From contig JAFRWY010000026.1 in NCBI GenBank assembly GCA_017437905.1, positions 1 to 41,895 on the forward strand: 41,895 bases of DNA, read 5' to 3'. This DNA comes from Eubacterium sp. (GTDB lineage: Bacteria > Bacillota > Clostridia > Lachnospirales > Lachnospiraceae). Both the position numbers and the translations under genes were made by a program. This document shows positions 1 through 7,001 of the stretch, one piece after another (position 1 is the first letter of the stretch; each line of letters starts with the position of its first letter). The notes below the pieces were generated by a model that saw nothing but the letters and a program-made list of their open reading frames with translations, had not been told where the DNA came from and ran no database searches.

Positions 1-267
1 CTTTACATCCGCCACGATGGAGTTGACGAATTCTTCCTTCTCCTTCGTGGGATTCGTATCATCAAAACGGAGATTGAACTGTCCGCCGTACTCCTCGGCC
101 ATACCGTAATTCAGAAGGATCGACTTTGCATGTCCGATATGAAGATACCCGTTGGGTTCCGGAGGGAACCGGGTAATGATCTTCTCATACTTTCCTTCTG
201 CCAGATCCTGATCAATGATCTGTTCTATAAAATGTCTGGATTTTACACCTTCTACTGCCTCTGGCAT
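1..267 (-). CDS. glnS: Glutaminyl-tRNA synthetase, N-terminal part (runs off the left edge)
   Basis: Charges tRNA-Gln with glutamine in the cytoplasm (class I aminoacyl-tRNA synthetase). Only the first 89 codons lie in the window. They contain [17 protein letters not shown], with the class I HIGH signature at residues 43-46, followed by [11 protein letters not shown] and [11 protein letters not shown]. The [15 protein letters not shown] form is typical of GlnRS rather than bacterial GluRS. The ATG at 267 is preceded by AGGAGG at suitable spacing. It lies 60 nt downstream of the surface-protein gene with no obvious terminator between, so the two may be co-transcribed. The KMSKS loop and anticodon-binding domain are outside the window. 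Confidence 0.93.
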   Translation of the reverse strand, partial: MPEAVEGVKSRHFIEQIIDQDLAEGKYEKIITRFPPEPNGYLHIGHAKSILLNYGMAEEYGGQFNLRFDDTNPTKEKEEFVNSIVADVK

Positions 268-327
268 ATTTCCCAAGCCTCCTGGTCAAGTCTCGCTGAT
301 GATCCGCAGTCCCGGCGGTCATCCCGG

Positions 328-2109
328 TCATTCATCCTCGATATCATCCTCACCGGGGAGTGCGACCTTCTGCGGTTCACTCGATTTTACATGAACAGCC
401 GGTTTCCTGTCAACCGCTTCCTTTGCCTTGTCCGCCACTTCCTTCGGCACCTCATCCGCTTCCACCACATCAAATGCGGAATCGATCCCGTGAGGCCGTT
501 CCTTCATGGCATCTTCCACGGAGTTTCTCCGGGTCTCCTTCACCGGCGGCCGCTTCACGGAGCTGTTATTATCCTTTGCATCCTCGAGAATGATCTCAAT
601 GGTATCTCCGCTGACCGTCCGGCCGGCCGAAGCCTCCGTACCCGATGCTTCATCTTCTTCATCCTCGTCATTATCGTCACCGTCATCCGCATTGTCCACG
701 ATGTCACGGTTCCTCACGGAGCTCTTCACGGTTTCCCCGTTCCTTCTGCCCTTTCTGTAGGCCTGAAGCTTCTCCTCCGCCGCCTCCAGTTTATTTCCGA
801 GCTTTGCATTCTGGATCATAAGCACCATGGCAAATATGGCCATGAGCAGGAAGAGACCCACTGCTCCGATCAGAAGATTTCCCAGATTATCCTTCGTGAA
901 GAATCCTTCATCCTCCTTCGGCTCCGTATTCTCCGAAAGTCCTGTGTCCGTCTGCTCTCTTGTCATATCCGGATCCGGCTCTGCCTGCTTCATCAGGATA
1001 TAACGGATAAATGTCTTCTCAACCGTATCGTAATAATAGAAGCCCTCTGTCCCGGTAGGTGTGACACCGTAGATCAGAACGATTTTGTCCAGGAGCACCG
1101 ACTGATATGTGGTGATCGCTCCGTGGCCAAGGTCCACGGACATCTTATCGAAGCCCTCGGGAACCGTAACATTGGAGGGTTTCTCCAGGGGGATCAGCTT
1201 CACATCCTCAGCGGAATACTCCACGTACGGGGAAAGAATGCTGTTCTTTTCATCGAGACGATACCATGCGATCAGTTCCTCCGCAGTTTCCGCATCATCC
1301 GTGGTCTCCCCGGTGTCCTGAGCGTCCTCCTGCGTATCCTGTTCCGTATTCTGTCCTTCTTCACCGGTTTCTTCCGCCGGCGGAAGTGTGGAAGCATCCA
1401 CCAGTGCCACGATGGTGATCAGTTTATTCTCGGAAATGTATGCAGGTACCATCCAGTTAAGGTACCGTACGGAAGTAAGCACATACCCCTTCGGAATATC
1501 CGCCGGATTCTTCGGCTGGACAAACACATAGGTGATGCCGTTCATCTCGGCTCTTGCGTCCTTCGCATCGACCTGGCTCTTCTTCTCCGTGGTCTCTTCC
1601 GTACTGTTCCCGGAGCCCTCCTCCGACTTTGCTTCCGTATTCTCTTCTGTCTTCTTCTCCGTTTCCGTCTGCTTCTCGGTGGTGTTCTCTTCGCCTCCGA
1701 TGGTCACACGTTCCGAAGCGTGTTCGATCTCCAGTGTATTTCCCTCGGAGTCGTATGCGGAAGTTCCGGTGGTTGCCACCAGCGCGCTTCCCTTACCCAC
1801 GGCCTTAAAAGTAAGCGTTGCCGTGCTCTCCCCGTCGATATGGACGGATGCGGTCCCGCCGTTCCCTCCGGAATACTCCAGAAGATTGGAAGGATAAGAG
1901 ACGGTCAGCGTGGTATCCCAGACAGCCTCACCGCGGACCGAGATGTTGACTCTCACGGTATCTCCGACTTCCACCTCTTCTGACGGTGATACATCAATGA
2001 TAACCTGAATGTCAGCAGCCTCGGCTCTCCCCGCCGGGATAAGGAACATCGCTCCCAGAACAAGGAGAAACGCAAGGAAAAGTCTGTATTTTTTAAAACG
2101 CTCCAGCAT
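328..2109 (-). CDS. Membrane-anchored surface protein with N-terminal cohesin-like domain
   Basis: 593 residues, function unknown. An N-terminal signal peptide (about 1-32, ending AEAA) leads into a beta-rich module (33-140) with features of cohesin/Ig-like folds: VGDTVRVNISV, LTVSYPSNLLEYSGG and ATLTFKAVGKG. A Glu/Lys/Thr-rich linker (about 141-178) and an unrecognised globular region (about 180-395, interrupted by a very acidic linker near 245-275) follow. One transmembrane helix (about 410-433) precedes a charged coiled segment and a roughly 150-residue acidic tail that should be cytoplasmic. The ATG at 2109 has GGAGGTG just upstream. A TTGTAT-17-TATAAT promoter lies about 140 nt upstream, divergent from the tRNA promoter. 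A cohesin role is inference; a general surface adhesion or sensing role is equally possible. Confidence 0.72.
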   Translation of the reverse strand: MLERFKKYRLFLAFLLVLGAMFLIPAGRAEAADIQVIIDVSPSEEVEVGDTVRVNISVRGEAVWDTTLTVSYPSNLLEYSGGNGGTASVHIDGESTATLTFKAVGKGSALVATTGTSAYDSEGNTLEIEHASERVTIGGEENTTEKQTETEKKTEENTEAKSEEGSGNSTEETTEKKSQVDAKDARAEMNGITYVFVQPKNPADIPKGYVLTSVRYLNWMVPAYISENKLITIVALVDASTLPPAEETGEEGQNTEQDTQEDAQDTGETTDDAETAEELIAWYRLDEKNSILSPYVEYSAEDVKLIPLEKPSNVTVPEGFDKMSVDLGHGAITTYQSVLLDKIVLIYGVTPTGTEGFYYYDTVEKTFIRYILMKQAEPDPDMTREQTDTGLSENTEPKEDEGFFTKDNLGNLLIGAVGLFLLMAIFAMVLMIQNAKLGNKLEAAEEKLQAYRKGRRNGETVKSSVRNRDIVDNADDGDDNDEDEEDEASGTEASAGRTVSGDTIEIILEDAKDNNSSVKRPPVKETRRNSVEDAMKERPHGIDSAFDVVEADEVPKEVADKAKEAVDRKPAVHVKSSEPQKVALPGEDDIEDE

Positions 2110-2251
2110 GGTAAAACACCTCCGAATTATCCGTCACCCGGTACCTCATCCCACTGTCCGGCTCCCGGGATATCTGCATCACTTCGATGCTCCGGCATAT
2201 AAACCGCGAAATGTATGGTATTTCAGCGGATACGTGCGCACATATAGTAGG

Positions 2252-2280
2252 ATTATAGCACACTTCGATTCCGAATACAA
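2252..2280 (-). promoter_or_regulatory. Sigma-A type promoter of the cohesin-like surface gene
   Basis: Read on the minus strand: TTGTAT (2280-2275), 17 nt, TATAAT (2257-2252). The predicted start near 2245 gives a leader of about 135 nt before the ATG at 2109. No known riboswitch was recognised in that leader. Confidence 0.6.
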
Positions 2281-2297
2281 ACATTTAAAACAATCTC

Positions 2298-2326
2298 TTG
2301 ACAAACAGGGAAAAGTCGATTATTAT
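2298..2326 (+). promoter_or_regulatory. Promoter of tRNA-Thr
   Basis: TTGACA (2298-2303), 17-nt spacer, TATTAT (2321-2326). The predicted start is about 10 nt before the mature tRNA 5' end. It is a near-consensus housekeeping promoter, back to back with the promoter at 2252-2280. Confidence 0.8.
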
Positions 2327-2342
2327 AGCAAATGTGATTTTT

Positions 2343-2415
2343 GCCGCCATAGCTCAGTAGGTAGAGCGCAGCATTGGTAGTGCTGAGGTCGCCGGTTCGA
2401 CTCCGGTTGACGGCT
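2343..2415 (+). tRNA. tRNA-Thr (anticodon GGT)
   Basis: Complete cloverleaf: acceptor GCCGCCA/TGACGGC, D stem GCTC/GAGC, anticodon stem CAGCA/TGCTG with loop TTGGTAG (anticodon GGT at 2376-2378), variable loop AGGTC, T arm GCCGG-TTCGACT-CCGGT, discriminator T. The acceptor stem has a C-A mismatch at pair 5-68 (2347/2410). CCA is not encoded, since the bases after the discriminator are CA. It stands alone, with its own promoter and terminator, between two minus-strand genes. Confidence 0.93.
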
Positions 2416-2421
2416 CACAGG

Positions 2422-2453
2422 AAAAGGACATGAAGTGATTCATGTCCTTTTTT
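2422..2453 (+). terminator. Intrinsic terminator of tRNA-Thr
   Basis: A perfect 13-bp stem, AAAAGGACATGAA / TTCATGTCCTTTT, with a GTGA loop and a T run. It starts 7 nt after the tRNA. Confidence 0.9.
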
Positions 2454-2478
2454 CATTCCGGCCAGGAACCATTCCGTA

Positions 2479-2543
2479 CAAGTCCCGCTCACGGGACCCG
2501 GCGTGATCCGGGTCAGCTTTGACTGACAAAATCCCGCTCCGGA
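2479..2543. repeat. Structured intergenic repeat, family B, copy 1
   Basis: About 65 bp running from CAAGTCCCGCTC through GATCCGGGTCAGC and CTGACAAAAT to CTCCGGA. It closely matches the segment at 8566-8632. Both copies hold a GTCnCG/CGnGAC hairpin in which one pair changes on both sides (C-G here, T-A in the other copy), plus a GTCAG/CTGAC hairpin. This copy lies just downstream of sigH and might help end that transcript, but the T tract is poor. Confidence 0.65.
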
Positions 2544-2551
2544 CGGCCGTA

Positions 2552-3127
2552 TCAGTTTTTCAGTTTTGTCCGTATCCTGGTCAGTGCATTATTCACGGAC
2601 CTCTCCGGCTTCCCCAGCCGCTCTGCGATGGCGGCATGGCTAAGCCCCTCCAGATAAAGCTCTGCCACCTGCCGTTCCATGGGACTCAGGGATATGCTCA
2701 GCTTCTGCTGCAGCTCCTCCAGATCCTCCTTCCGGATCACGATGGTTTCCGGATCCCCCAGGGCTTCCGGTACGGCACCGCCCGATAAGGAGATATCTCC
2801 CTCCGATTCCTCATAAATGGAAACATAGGTATTCAGCGGCTGATGCTTCTTCCGGTTTGCCGCCGTGATCGCCGAACGGATCTGATTCCGGATGCAGCGG
2901 ATGGCGTAGGTCCGAAAAGCTGCTCCCCTTCCGGGAACAAAATCACGGATTGCCTTTACCAGTCCGATCATCGCCTCCTGGACCAGGTCCTCGGTTTCCG
3001 CACCCACAAGATAGAGAAAGCGCACCTCCCGCTTTACCACATCACTGTAGCGTTTCAGGAGCTGCTCTTCCGCTTCACTGTCTCCGGACTGGCTCATCAC
3101 CACCAGTTCTTCATCTGTCTTCTTCAT
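2552..3127 (-). CDS. sigH: RNA polymerase sigma-H-type factor
   Basis: 191 residues, sigma-70 family, of the stationary-phase/sporulation sigma-H (Spo0H) type. Region 2 contains YLVGAETEDLVQEAMIGLVKAIRDF (about 39-63) and FRTYAIRCIRNQIRSAI. Region 4 has the helix-turn-helix HAAIAERLGKPERSVNNAL near the C-terminus. In Bacillus this gene closes the cluster cysS-mrnC-rlmB-yacP-sigH, and the same order is seen here without yacP. The ATG is only 4 nt after the rlmB stop, so the two are co-transcribed and probably translationally coupled. In Firmicutes the protein directs early sporulation and competence genes. Direct control of the dprA/comM genes in this window is only a possibility. Confidence 0.88.
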   Translation of the reverse strand: MKKTDEELVVMSQSGDSEAEEQLLKRYSDVVKREVRFLYLVGAETEDLVQEAMIGLVKAIRDFVPGRGAAFRTYAIRCIRNQIRSAITAANRKKHQPLNTYVSIYEESEGDISLSGGAVPEALGDPETIVIRKEDLEELQQKLSISLSPMERQVAELYLEGLSHAAIAERLGKPERSVNNALTRIRTKLKN

Positions 3128-3131
3128 CTGT

Positions 3132-3986
3132 CTATCCCTGTTTCAGCATTCTCTGACGAACGATCTCATATGCCAGTACGCCCGCAGCCACCGAAGCATT
3201 CAGAGAATCGATATCACCCTTCATCGGAACGGAAACCACATAATCGCATTTTTCACGTACAAGGCGGGATACGCCCGTTCCTTCATTTCCGATGACAAGG
3301 CCGATGGATCCGGTCAGATCACAGTTATACATCACTTCGCCGCCCATATCCGCGCAGGCGAACCACATACCCAGTTCCTTCAGTTCATCGATGGTCTTTG
3401 CGATATTCGTCACCTTCACCACCGGTGTATAATTGATGGCTCCGGCAGACGCCTTCACCACCGTGGCGGTAAGTCCCACTGCCCGATGCTTCGGGATAAT
3501 GACCCCGTGGGCTCCGCAGAGATTTGCCGTTCGGATGATGGCTCCCAGATTATGGGGATCCTCGATCTCATCCAGCAGGAAGACAAATGGTGCTTCCCCC
3601 CTCTCCTCCGCGATCCGGAAGATTTCCTCCATCTTTGCGTATTCGTATGCCGAGCACTGAAGGATCACGCCCTGATGGCGGCCGGTCTCGGACATCTGGT
3701 CCAGCTGCTGTTTCTTCACGAAGCTGACTGTGGCGCCCTGCTTCTTTACCTTGGACACGATCTGCCCGATGGCAGGATCCCGAAGGCCGTCCTGCACGTA
3801 CAGACGATCTGCCGTCTTCCCGGCACGCAGCGCCTCCTGAACGGCATTCCGTCCCTCTACGATCCCGGAACGTACATGCTGGCTGTTCATTCCGCGGAGA
3901 GGGTCGCTTTCCGCCGGACGGTTCTCCTCTTCCGGTTCCTCCGGCAGAAGCTCCGTCATTTCCGTACTGTATTTATCCTGTGACAT
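3132..3986 (-). CDS. rlmB: 23S rRNA (guanosine-2'-O-)-methyltransferase, RlmB/TrmH family
   Basis: 284 residues, SPOUT-class RNA 2'-O-ribose methyltransferase. After an acidic N-terminal extension of about 40 residues comes the substrate-binding domain beginning GIVEGRNAVQEAL. The catalytic knot carries the three family motifs: EDPHNLGAIIRTA, LVIGNEGTGVSRLV and MKGDIDSLNASVAAGVLAYE. The family methylates G2251 (E. coli numbering) of 23S rRNA using S-adenosylmethionine. The ATG at 3986 follows AGGAAG. It lies between mrnC and sigH, and this arrangement is conserved in many Firmicutes. The acidic extension is longer than usual, and residue 33 (Met) could be an alternative internal start. Confidence 0.92.
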   Translation of the reverse strand: MSQDKYSTEMTELLPEEPEEENRPAESDPLRGMNSQHVRSGIVEGRNAVQEALRAGKTADRLYVQDGLRDPAIGQIVSKVKKQGATVSFVKKQQLDQMSETGRHQGVILQCSAYEYAKMEEIFRIAEERGEAPFVFLLDEIEDPHNLGAIIRTANLCGAHGVIIPKHRAVGLTATVVKASAGAINYTPVVKVTNIAKTIDELKELGMWFACADMGGEVMYNCDLTGSIGLVIGNEGTGVSRLVREKCDYVVSVPMKGDIDSLNASVAAGVLAYEIVRQRMLKQG

Positions 3987-4044
3987 ATGATTCTTCCTTT
4001 TCTTTCGATCCGGGCAGATGTCTCCCGGTGTGGTGTACGAAGTT

Positions 4045-4485
4045 TCAGTCTGCTGCTCCCTGCTGCCTGATCAGCCGTCCGATCAGGTTATCCATCCGTT
4101 CCTTCTCCCCGGTCAGGTACAGATACCCGATCAGCGCTTCCAGACCGGTGGCCTTCTTATACTCAGCCATGGTGGCATGCTTTGCCTTTGAATGCACCGA
4201 GGCATTCCTGCCTCTATGATATATGTCCTGTTCCACCCCGGAGAGTTCTTCCTCGATGGAATCCATGAAAGCCGCCTGACTGATGGCAGACACGACCCCG
4301 GTCACCTCTTTATGATACTTCTGCGCCTGCTTGTTGGCTCTTCGGACGAAATGCTCCCGTACGGCCAGTTCCAGCACCGCATCTCCGAGATACGCCAGGG
4401 CCAGCGGAGAATAAAGCTCCGGATGTATCCGGGAATCCCGGCCTTCCGGTTCCTGTTCCTTTTCCCGTTCTAGATTCTCTGCCAC
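4045..4485 (-). CDS. mrnC: Mini-ribonuclease III
   Basis: 146 residues, an RNase III catalytic domain lacking the double-stranded RNA-binding domain. Visible motifs are LYSPLALAYLGDAVLELAVREH (the active-site Asp is in LGDAVLE, about residue 35) and the C-terminal GLEALIGYLYLTGE. In Bacillus, Mini-III matures 23S rRNA ends in the 50S subunit. The start is a GTG at 4485 that overlaps the end of cysS by 16 nt. GGAGGG lies 8-12 nt upstream inside cysS, so translation is likely coupled. An rRNA methyltransferase gene next door fits a ribosome-maturation context. Confidence 0.9.
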   Translation of the reverse strand: MAENLEREKEQEPEGRDSRIHPELYSPLALAYLGDAVLELAVREHFVRRANKQAQKYHKEVTGVVSAISQAAFMDSIEEELSGVEQDIYHRGRNASVHSKAKHATMAEYKKATGLEALIGYLYLTGEKERMDNLIGRLIRQQGAAD

Positions 4486-5906
4486 TTAACGCCCTCCCGG
4501 GTATCCTTGATCTCGATCCCCATGGCCTTCAGTTCATCCCGGATCTCGTCCGCACGCCGGAAGTTCTTCTCCTTCTTCGCAGCGGTCCTTTGGGCGATCA
4601 GTTCCTCGATCTTCGCCACTTCATCCTCCGAAACTGCTTCTTCCTTCCTTGTGATATGGATGCCCAGCACCGTATCCGAAAGGGTAAAGAGGGTCTCATA
4701 CAGCTTCTTTGCAAATGCAGAGGAGGAATTCTCATCCGTGTTGCCGTTTGTGAAACGGATCAGTTCGAAGAGAACGGAAATGGCATCCGCCGTATTCAGG
4801 TCATCGTCCATGGCCGAATCAAACTTCTCGATAAACTTCGGAAGTTCCTCATCCAGCAGACGCTGCTCCTCAGCGGAGATCTCCTTCCCGTTTTCCTTTG
4901 CAACGATCTCTGCCAGCTTCTCTGCACCGTTCAGGATCCGCTCCAGGCTCACCCTGGAGGTCTCGATCAGGTCCGCGGAGAAGTTCAGCGGACTCCGGTA
5001 CTGCGCGGAGAGCATGAAGAAACGGATCACCTGGGGATCATACTTCTCGCAGATCTCCCGTACCGTAAAGAAGTTCCCCAGTGACTTGGACATCTTCTCG
5101 TTATCGATCTTTAAGAAACCGTTATGCATCCAGTAATTGGAGAAGGTCTGATCATTGGCCGCCTCGCTCTGGGCGATCTCATTTTCATGATGGGGGAAGA
5201 TCAGATCCTCACCGCCGGCATGGATATCCAGGGTTCCGCCGATATACTTGCGGGACATTACGGAGCACTCCAGATGCCAGCCCGGACGGCCCTCGCTCCA
5301 GGGAGACTCCCAGGAGGGTTCCCCTTCCTTCTTCGGCTTCCAGAGCACGAAATCCAGCGGATCCTCCTTCTCATCCTCACCGCTTACCTTCAGCTGGTGC
5401 GCCTCATCCCTGTGTCCGCTCTCCAGATCATCGATATTCTTGTGGGACAGCTTCCCGTAGCCGGGAAAGCTTCTGGTCCGGAAATATACCGTTCCGTTCA
5501 CTTCATACGCATGACCCTTGTCGATCAGCTGCTGCACCATTTCGATCATGTCCGGGATCTCTTTGGTTGCCTGGGGATGCGTGGTGGCCGGGCGTACATT
5601 CAGCGCCTCCATGTCCTTCTTACATTCCGCTATATAACGTTCGGAGATCACAAGGGAATCCACGCCGTCTTTATTTGCCCGGCGGATGATCTTATCATCC
5701 ACGTCCGTAAAGTTGGATACGTAGTTCACGTCATAGCCCCGGAACTCAAGGTATCTGCGGAGGGTGTCGAATACGATCATGGGACGCGCATTTCCGATAT
5801 GGATAAAATCATATACGGTGGGTCCGCAAACGTAAATACCCGCTTTCCCGGGTGTTACCGGTTTAAATTCTTCCTTCTGTCTTGTGAGTGTATTGAAGAT
5901 TTTCAT
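4470..5906 (-). CDS. cysS: Cysteinyl-tRNA synthetase
   Basis: 478 residues, full length for a bacterial CysRS (class I). YVCGPTVYDFIHIGNARP holds the first zinc ligand (Cys27) and the HIGH-like HIGN at 36-39. WHLECSVMS and IFPHHENEIAQSE supply the remaining zinc ligands, and NEKMSKSLGN is the KMSKS loop. The C-terminal region RAAKKEKNFRRADEIRDELKAMG is typical. The ATG at 5906 follows GAGAGG with a slightly long spacing. It lies downstream of cysE, so cysteine synthesis and charging are adjacent. The 127-nt gap to cysE is occupied by a palindromic repeat (5946-6015). No T-box leader was seen. Confidence 0.96.
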   Translation of the reverse strand: MKIFNTLTRQKEEFKPVTPGKAGIYVCGPTVYDFIHIGNARPMIVFDTLRRYLEFRGYDVNYVSNFTDVDDKIIRRANKDGVDSLVISERYIAECKKDMEALNVRPATTHPQATKEIPDMIEMVQQLIDKGHAYEVNGTVYFRTRSFPGYGKLSHKNIDDLESGHRDEAHQLKVSGEDEKEDPLDFVLWKPKKEGEPSWESPWSEGRPGWHLECSVMSRKYIGGTLDIHAGGEDLIFPHHENEIAQSEAANDQTFSNYWMHNGFLKIDNEKMSKSLGNFFTVREICEKYDPQVIRFFMLSAQYRSPLNFSADLIETSRVSLERILNGAEKLAEIVAKENGKEISAEEQRLLDEELPKFIEKFDSAMDDDLNTADAISVLFELIRFTNGNTDENSSSAFAKKLYETLFTLSDTVLGIHITRKEEAVSEDEVAKIEELIAQRTAAKKEKNFRRADEIRDELKAMGIEIKDTREGVKWQRI

Positions 5907-5945
5907 GTTATGTAAACCTCTCGTATTGTTTTCATATTTTCATTA

Positions 5946-6015
5946 TTAAGATTCTTCGGCCTATGGCCCCGGAATGACATGTCGGGAGCCTCCTGAGCGA
6001 AGCGAAGGATCTTAA
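5946..6015. repeat. Interspersed palindromic repeat (ATTCTTCG family) in the cysE-cysS gap
   Basis: Outer arms TTAAGATTCTTCG (5946-5958) and CGAAGGATCTTAA (6003-6015) are complementary with one mismatch. The interior includes GGAATGACATG and CTGAGCGAAGC. Related copies occur at 21918-21945, 23074-23177, 26773-26859 and 27974-28102, always between genes. Confidence 0.75.
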
Positions 6016-6033
6016 GCCGGTGGGATTCTTCCG

Positions 6034-6768
6034 TCAGATGCCCGCGCCATCCGTCAGCTGCAGACGGCTCTCCAGTTCGCTGACCGCCTGGCTGTTCCTG
6101 TCGATCCGGATGTGGTCATCCTCCTGCTGCTTCTCCAGGATCCGGAGGGTCTGCTTCAGGGTGTCGTTTTCATCCTTCAGAAGCTCGATCATATTTGCGA
6201 CCGGATCCGGCAGATCCACCTGATCCAGATTCAAACGAGGAATATGGACGTTATCCTGCTTTGCCACACGGCCGGGGATTCCGACCACCGTGGAATTCGG
6301 AGGAACATCACGGATCACCACCGATCCGGCACCGATCTTGGAATTCTCTCCGACGGTGATGGCTCCCAGCACTTTGGCGCCCGCACTTACCATCACATTA
6401 TCCTCCAGGGTGGGATGCCGCTTTCCCAGCTGCTTTCCGGTTCCTCCCAGGGTCACTCCCTGATACAGCGTAACATTTTTACCGATGACCGTGGTCTCAC
6501 CGATCACCACACCCGTGCCGTGATCGATAAAGAAGCCTTCACCGATGACCGCACCCGGGTGAATCTCGATCCCGGTCTTCCTGGCCGCCTTCTGGGATAT
6601 CTTTCTGGCCTTGTAGAAATTTCCCTTCTCATACTCCCTGTGTGCCTTCCGGTATGCCCACATGGCCCAGAAAAAAGGGTACAACAAAGCTTCCCGGTCT
6701 CGGTGGATCGACGGATCCCGCTCCCGGATGACTTTGACCTGTTCCTTGTAATACTCTGAAAACTTCAT
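6034..6768 (-). CDS. cysE: Serine O-acetyltransferase
   Basis: 244 residues from the chosen ATG at 6768. Catalyses acetyl-CoA plus L-serine to O-acetylserine, the first step of cysteine synthesis. An N-terminal helical part (DPSIHRDREALLYPFFWAMWAYRKAH) precedes a left-handed beta-helix of hexapeptide repeats. These include GIEIHPGAVIGEGFFIDHGTG (Asp-His catalytic pair), VIGETTVIGKNVTLYQGVT and GAGSVVIRDVPPNSTVVGIPG. A coiled-coil tail of about 60 residues is longer than in many CysE proteins. Upstream in-frame ATGs lie at or before the predicted transcription start near 6799, and AGGA sits 9 nt before the chosen ATG. No cysK is nearby. It shares the cysE-cysS order of Bacillus. Confidence 0.94.
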   Translation of the reverse strand: MKFSEYYKEQVKVIRERDPSIHRDREALLYPFFWAMWAYRKAHREYEKGNFYKARKISQKAARKTGIEIHPGAVIGEGFFIDHGTGVVIGETTVIGKNVTLYQGVTLGGTGKQLGKRHPTLEDNVMVSAGAKVLGAITVGENSKIGAGSVVIRDVPPNSTVVGIPGRVAKQDNVHIPRLNLDQVDLPDPVANMIELLKDENDTLKQTLRILEKQQEDDHIRIDRNSQAVSELESRLQLTDGAGI

Positions 6769-6805
6769 ATGGTCCATTCCTGAAAGTATCTGATAATACT
6801 TCATT

Positions 6806-6834
6806 AGGTTAGCCGAAAGCCGCCGGATTGTCAA
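6806..6834 (-). promoter_or_regulatory. Promoter of cysE
   Basis: Minus strand TTGACA (6834-6829), 17 nt, TAACCT (6811-6806). The -35 box begins one base after the 53-nt palindrome at 6836-6888. The inferred leader is only about 30 nt, which excludes a T-box or S-box. Confidence 0.65.
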
Positions 6835-6835
6835 G

Positions 6836-6888
6836 TATTACTGCCCCGGATGAAGTGCGCTTACGGCACTCCAGACGGGGCAGTAATA
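6836..6888. repeat. 53-nt palindrome between the znuA 3' region and the cysE promoter
   Basis: Perfect 13-bp arms TATTACTGCCCCG (6836-6848) and CGGGGCAGTAATA (6876-6888), with a second inner stem AAGTGC/GCACT. There is no T run on either strand, so it is not a normal intrinsic terminator. It may insulate znuA from cysE, or act as an operator because it touches the cysE -35 box. Confidence 0.6.
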
Positions 6889-6893
6889 TCTCA

Positions 6894-6965
6894 GTGTGAG
6901 AAGACCCCCGCCTCTTAGGCGGCGGGTAATATGATAATTGTCTCAGCGGGGATCCGGCCTCCCAC
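6894..6965 (-). repeat. Palindromic repeat, family A, copy 1 (3' of znuA)
   Basis: Read on the minus strand it begins GTGGGAGGCCGGA and ends GGTCTTCTCACAC, with an inner stem CCGCCT-AAG-AGGCGG and the conserved string TATCATATTACCC. Hand alignment with 8666-8736 gives roughly 56 of 72 identical positions. The two copies are in opposite orientation on either side of zur-znuA. Confidence 0.7.
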
Positions 6966-7001
6966 TGCCATAAACATTCCGCAAGAATGCCGGTATCATC
7001 A

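Noticed and set aside
130-1983. 617-codon open frame on the plus strand
   Set aside because: It is antisense to the surface-protein gene, whose signal peptide, membrane helix, ribosome binding site and promoter are clear. The plus-strand product is a low-complexity His/Arg/Leu-rich sequence without family features.
5907-6033. Possible T-box or other cysteine-responsive leader before cysS/cysE
   Set aside because: The cysE leader is only about 30 nt and the cysS gap consists of the dispersed palindrome; no T-box sequence or specifier stem was found.
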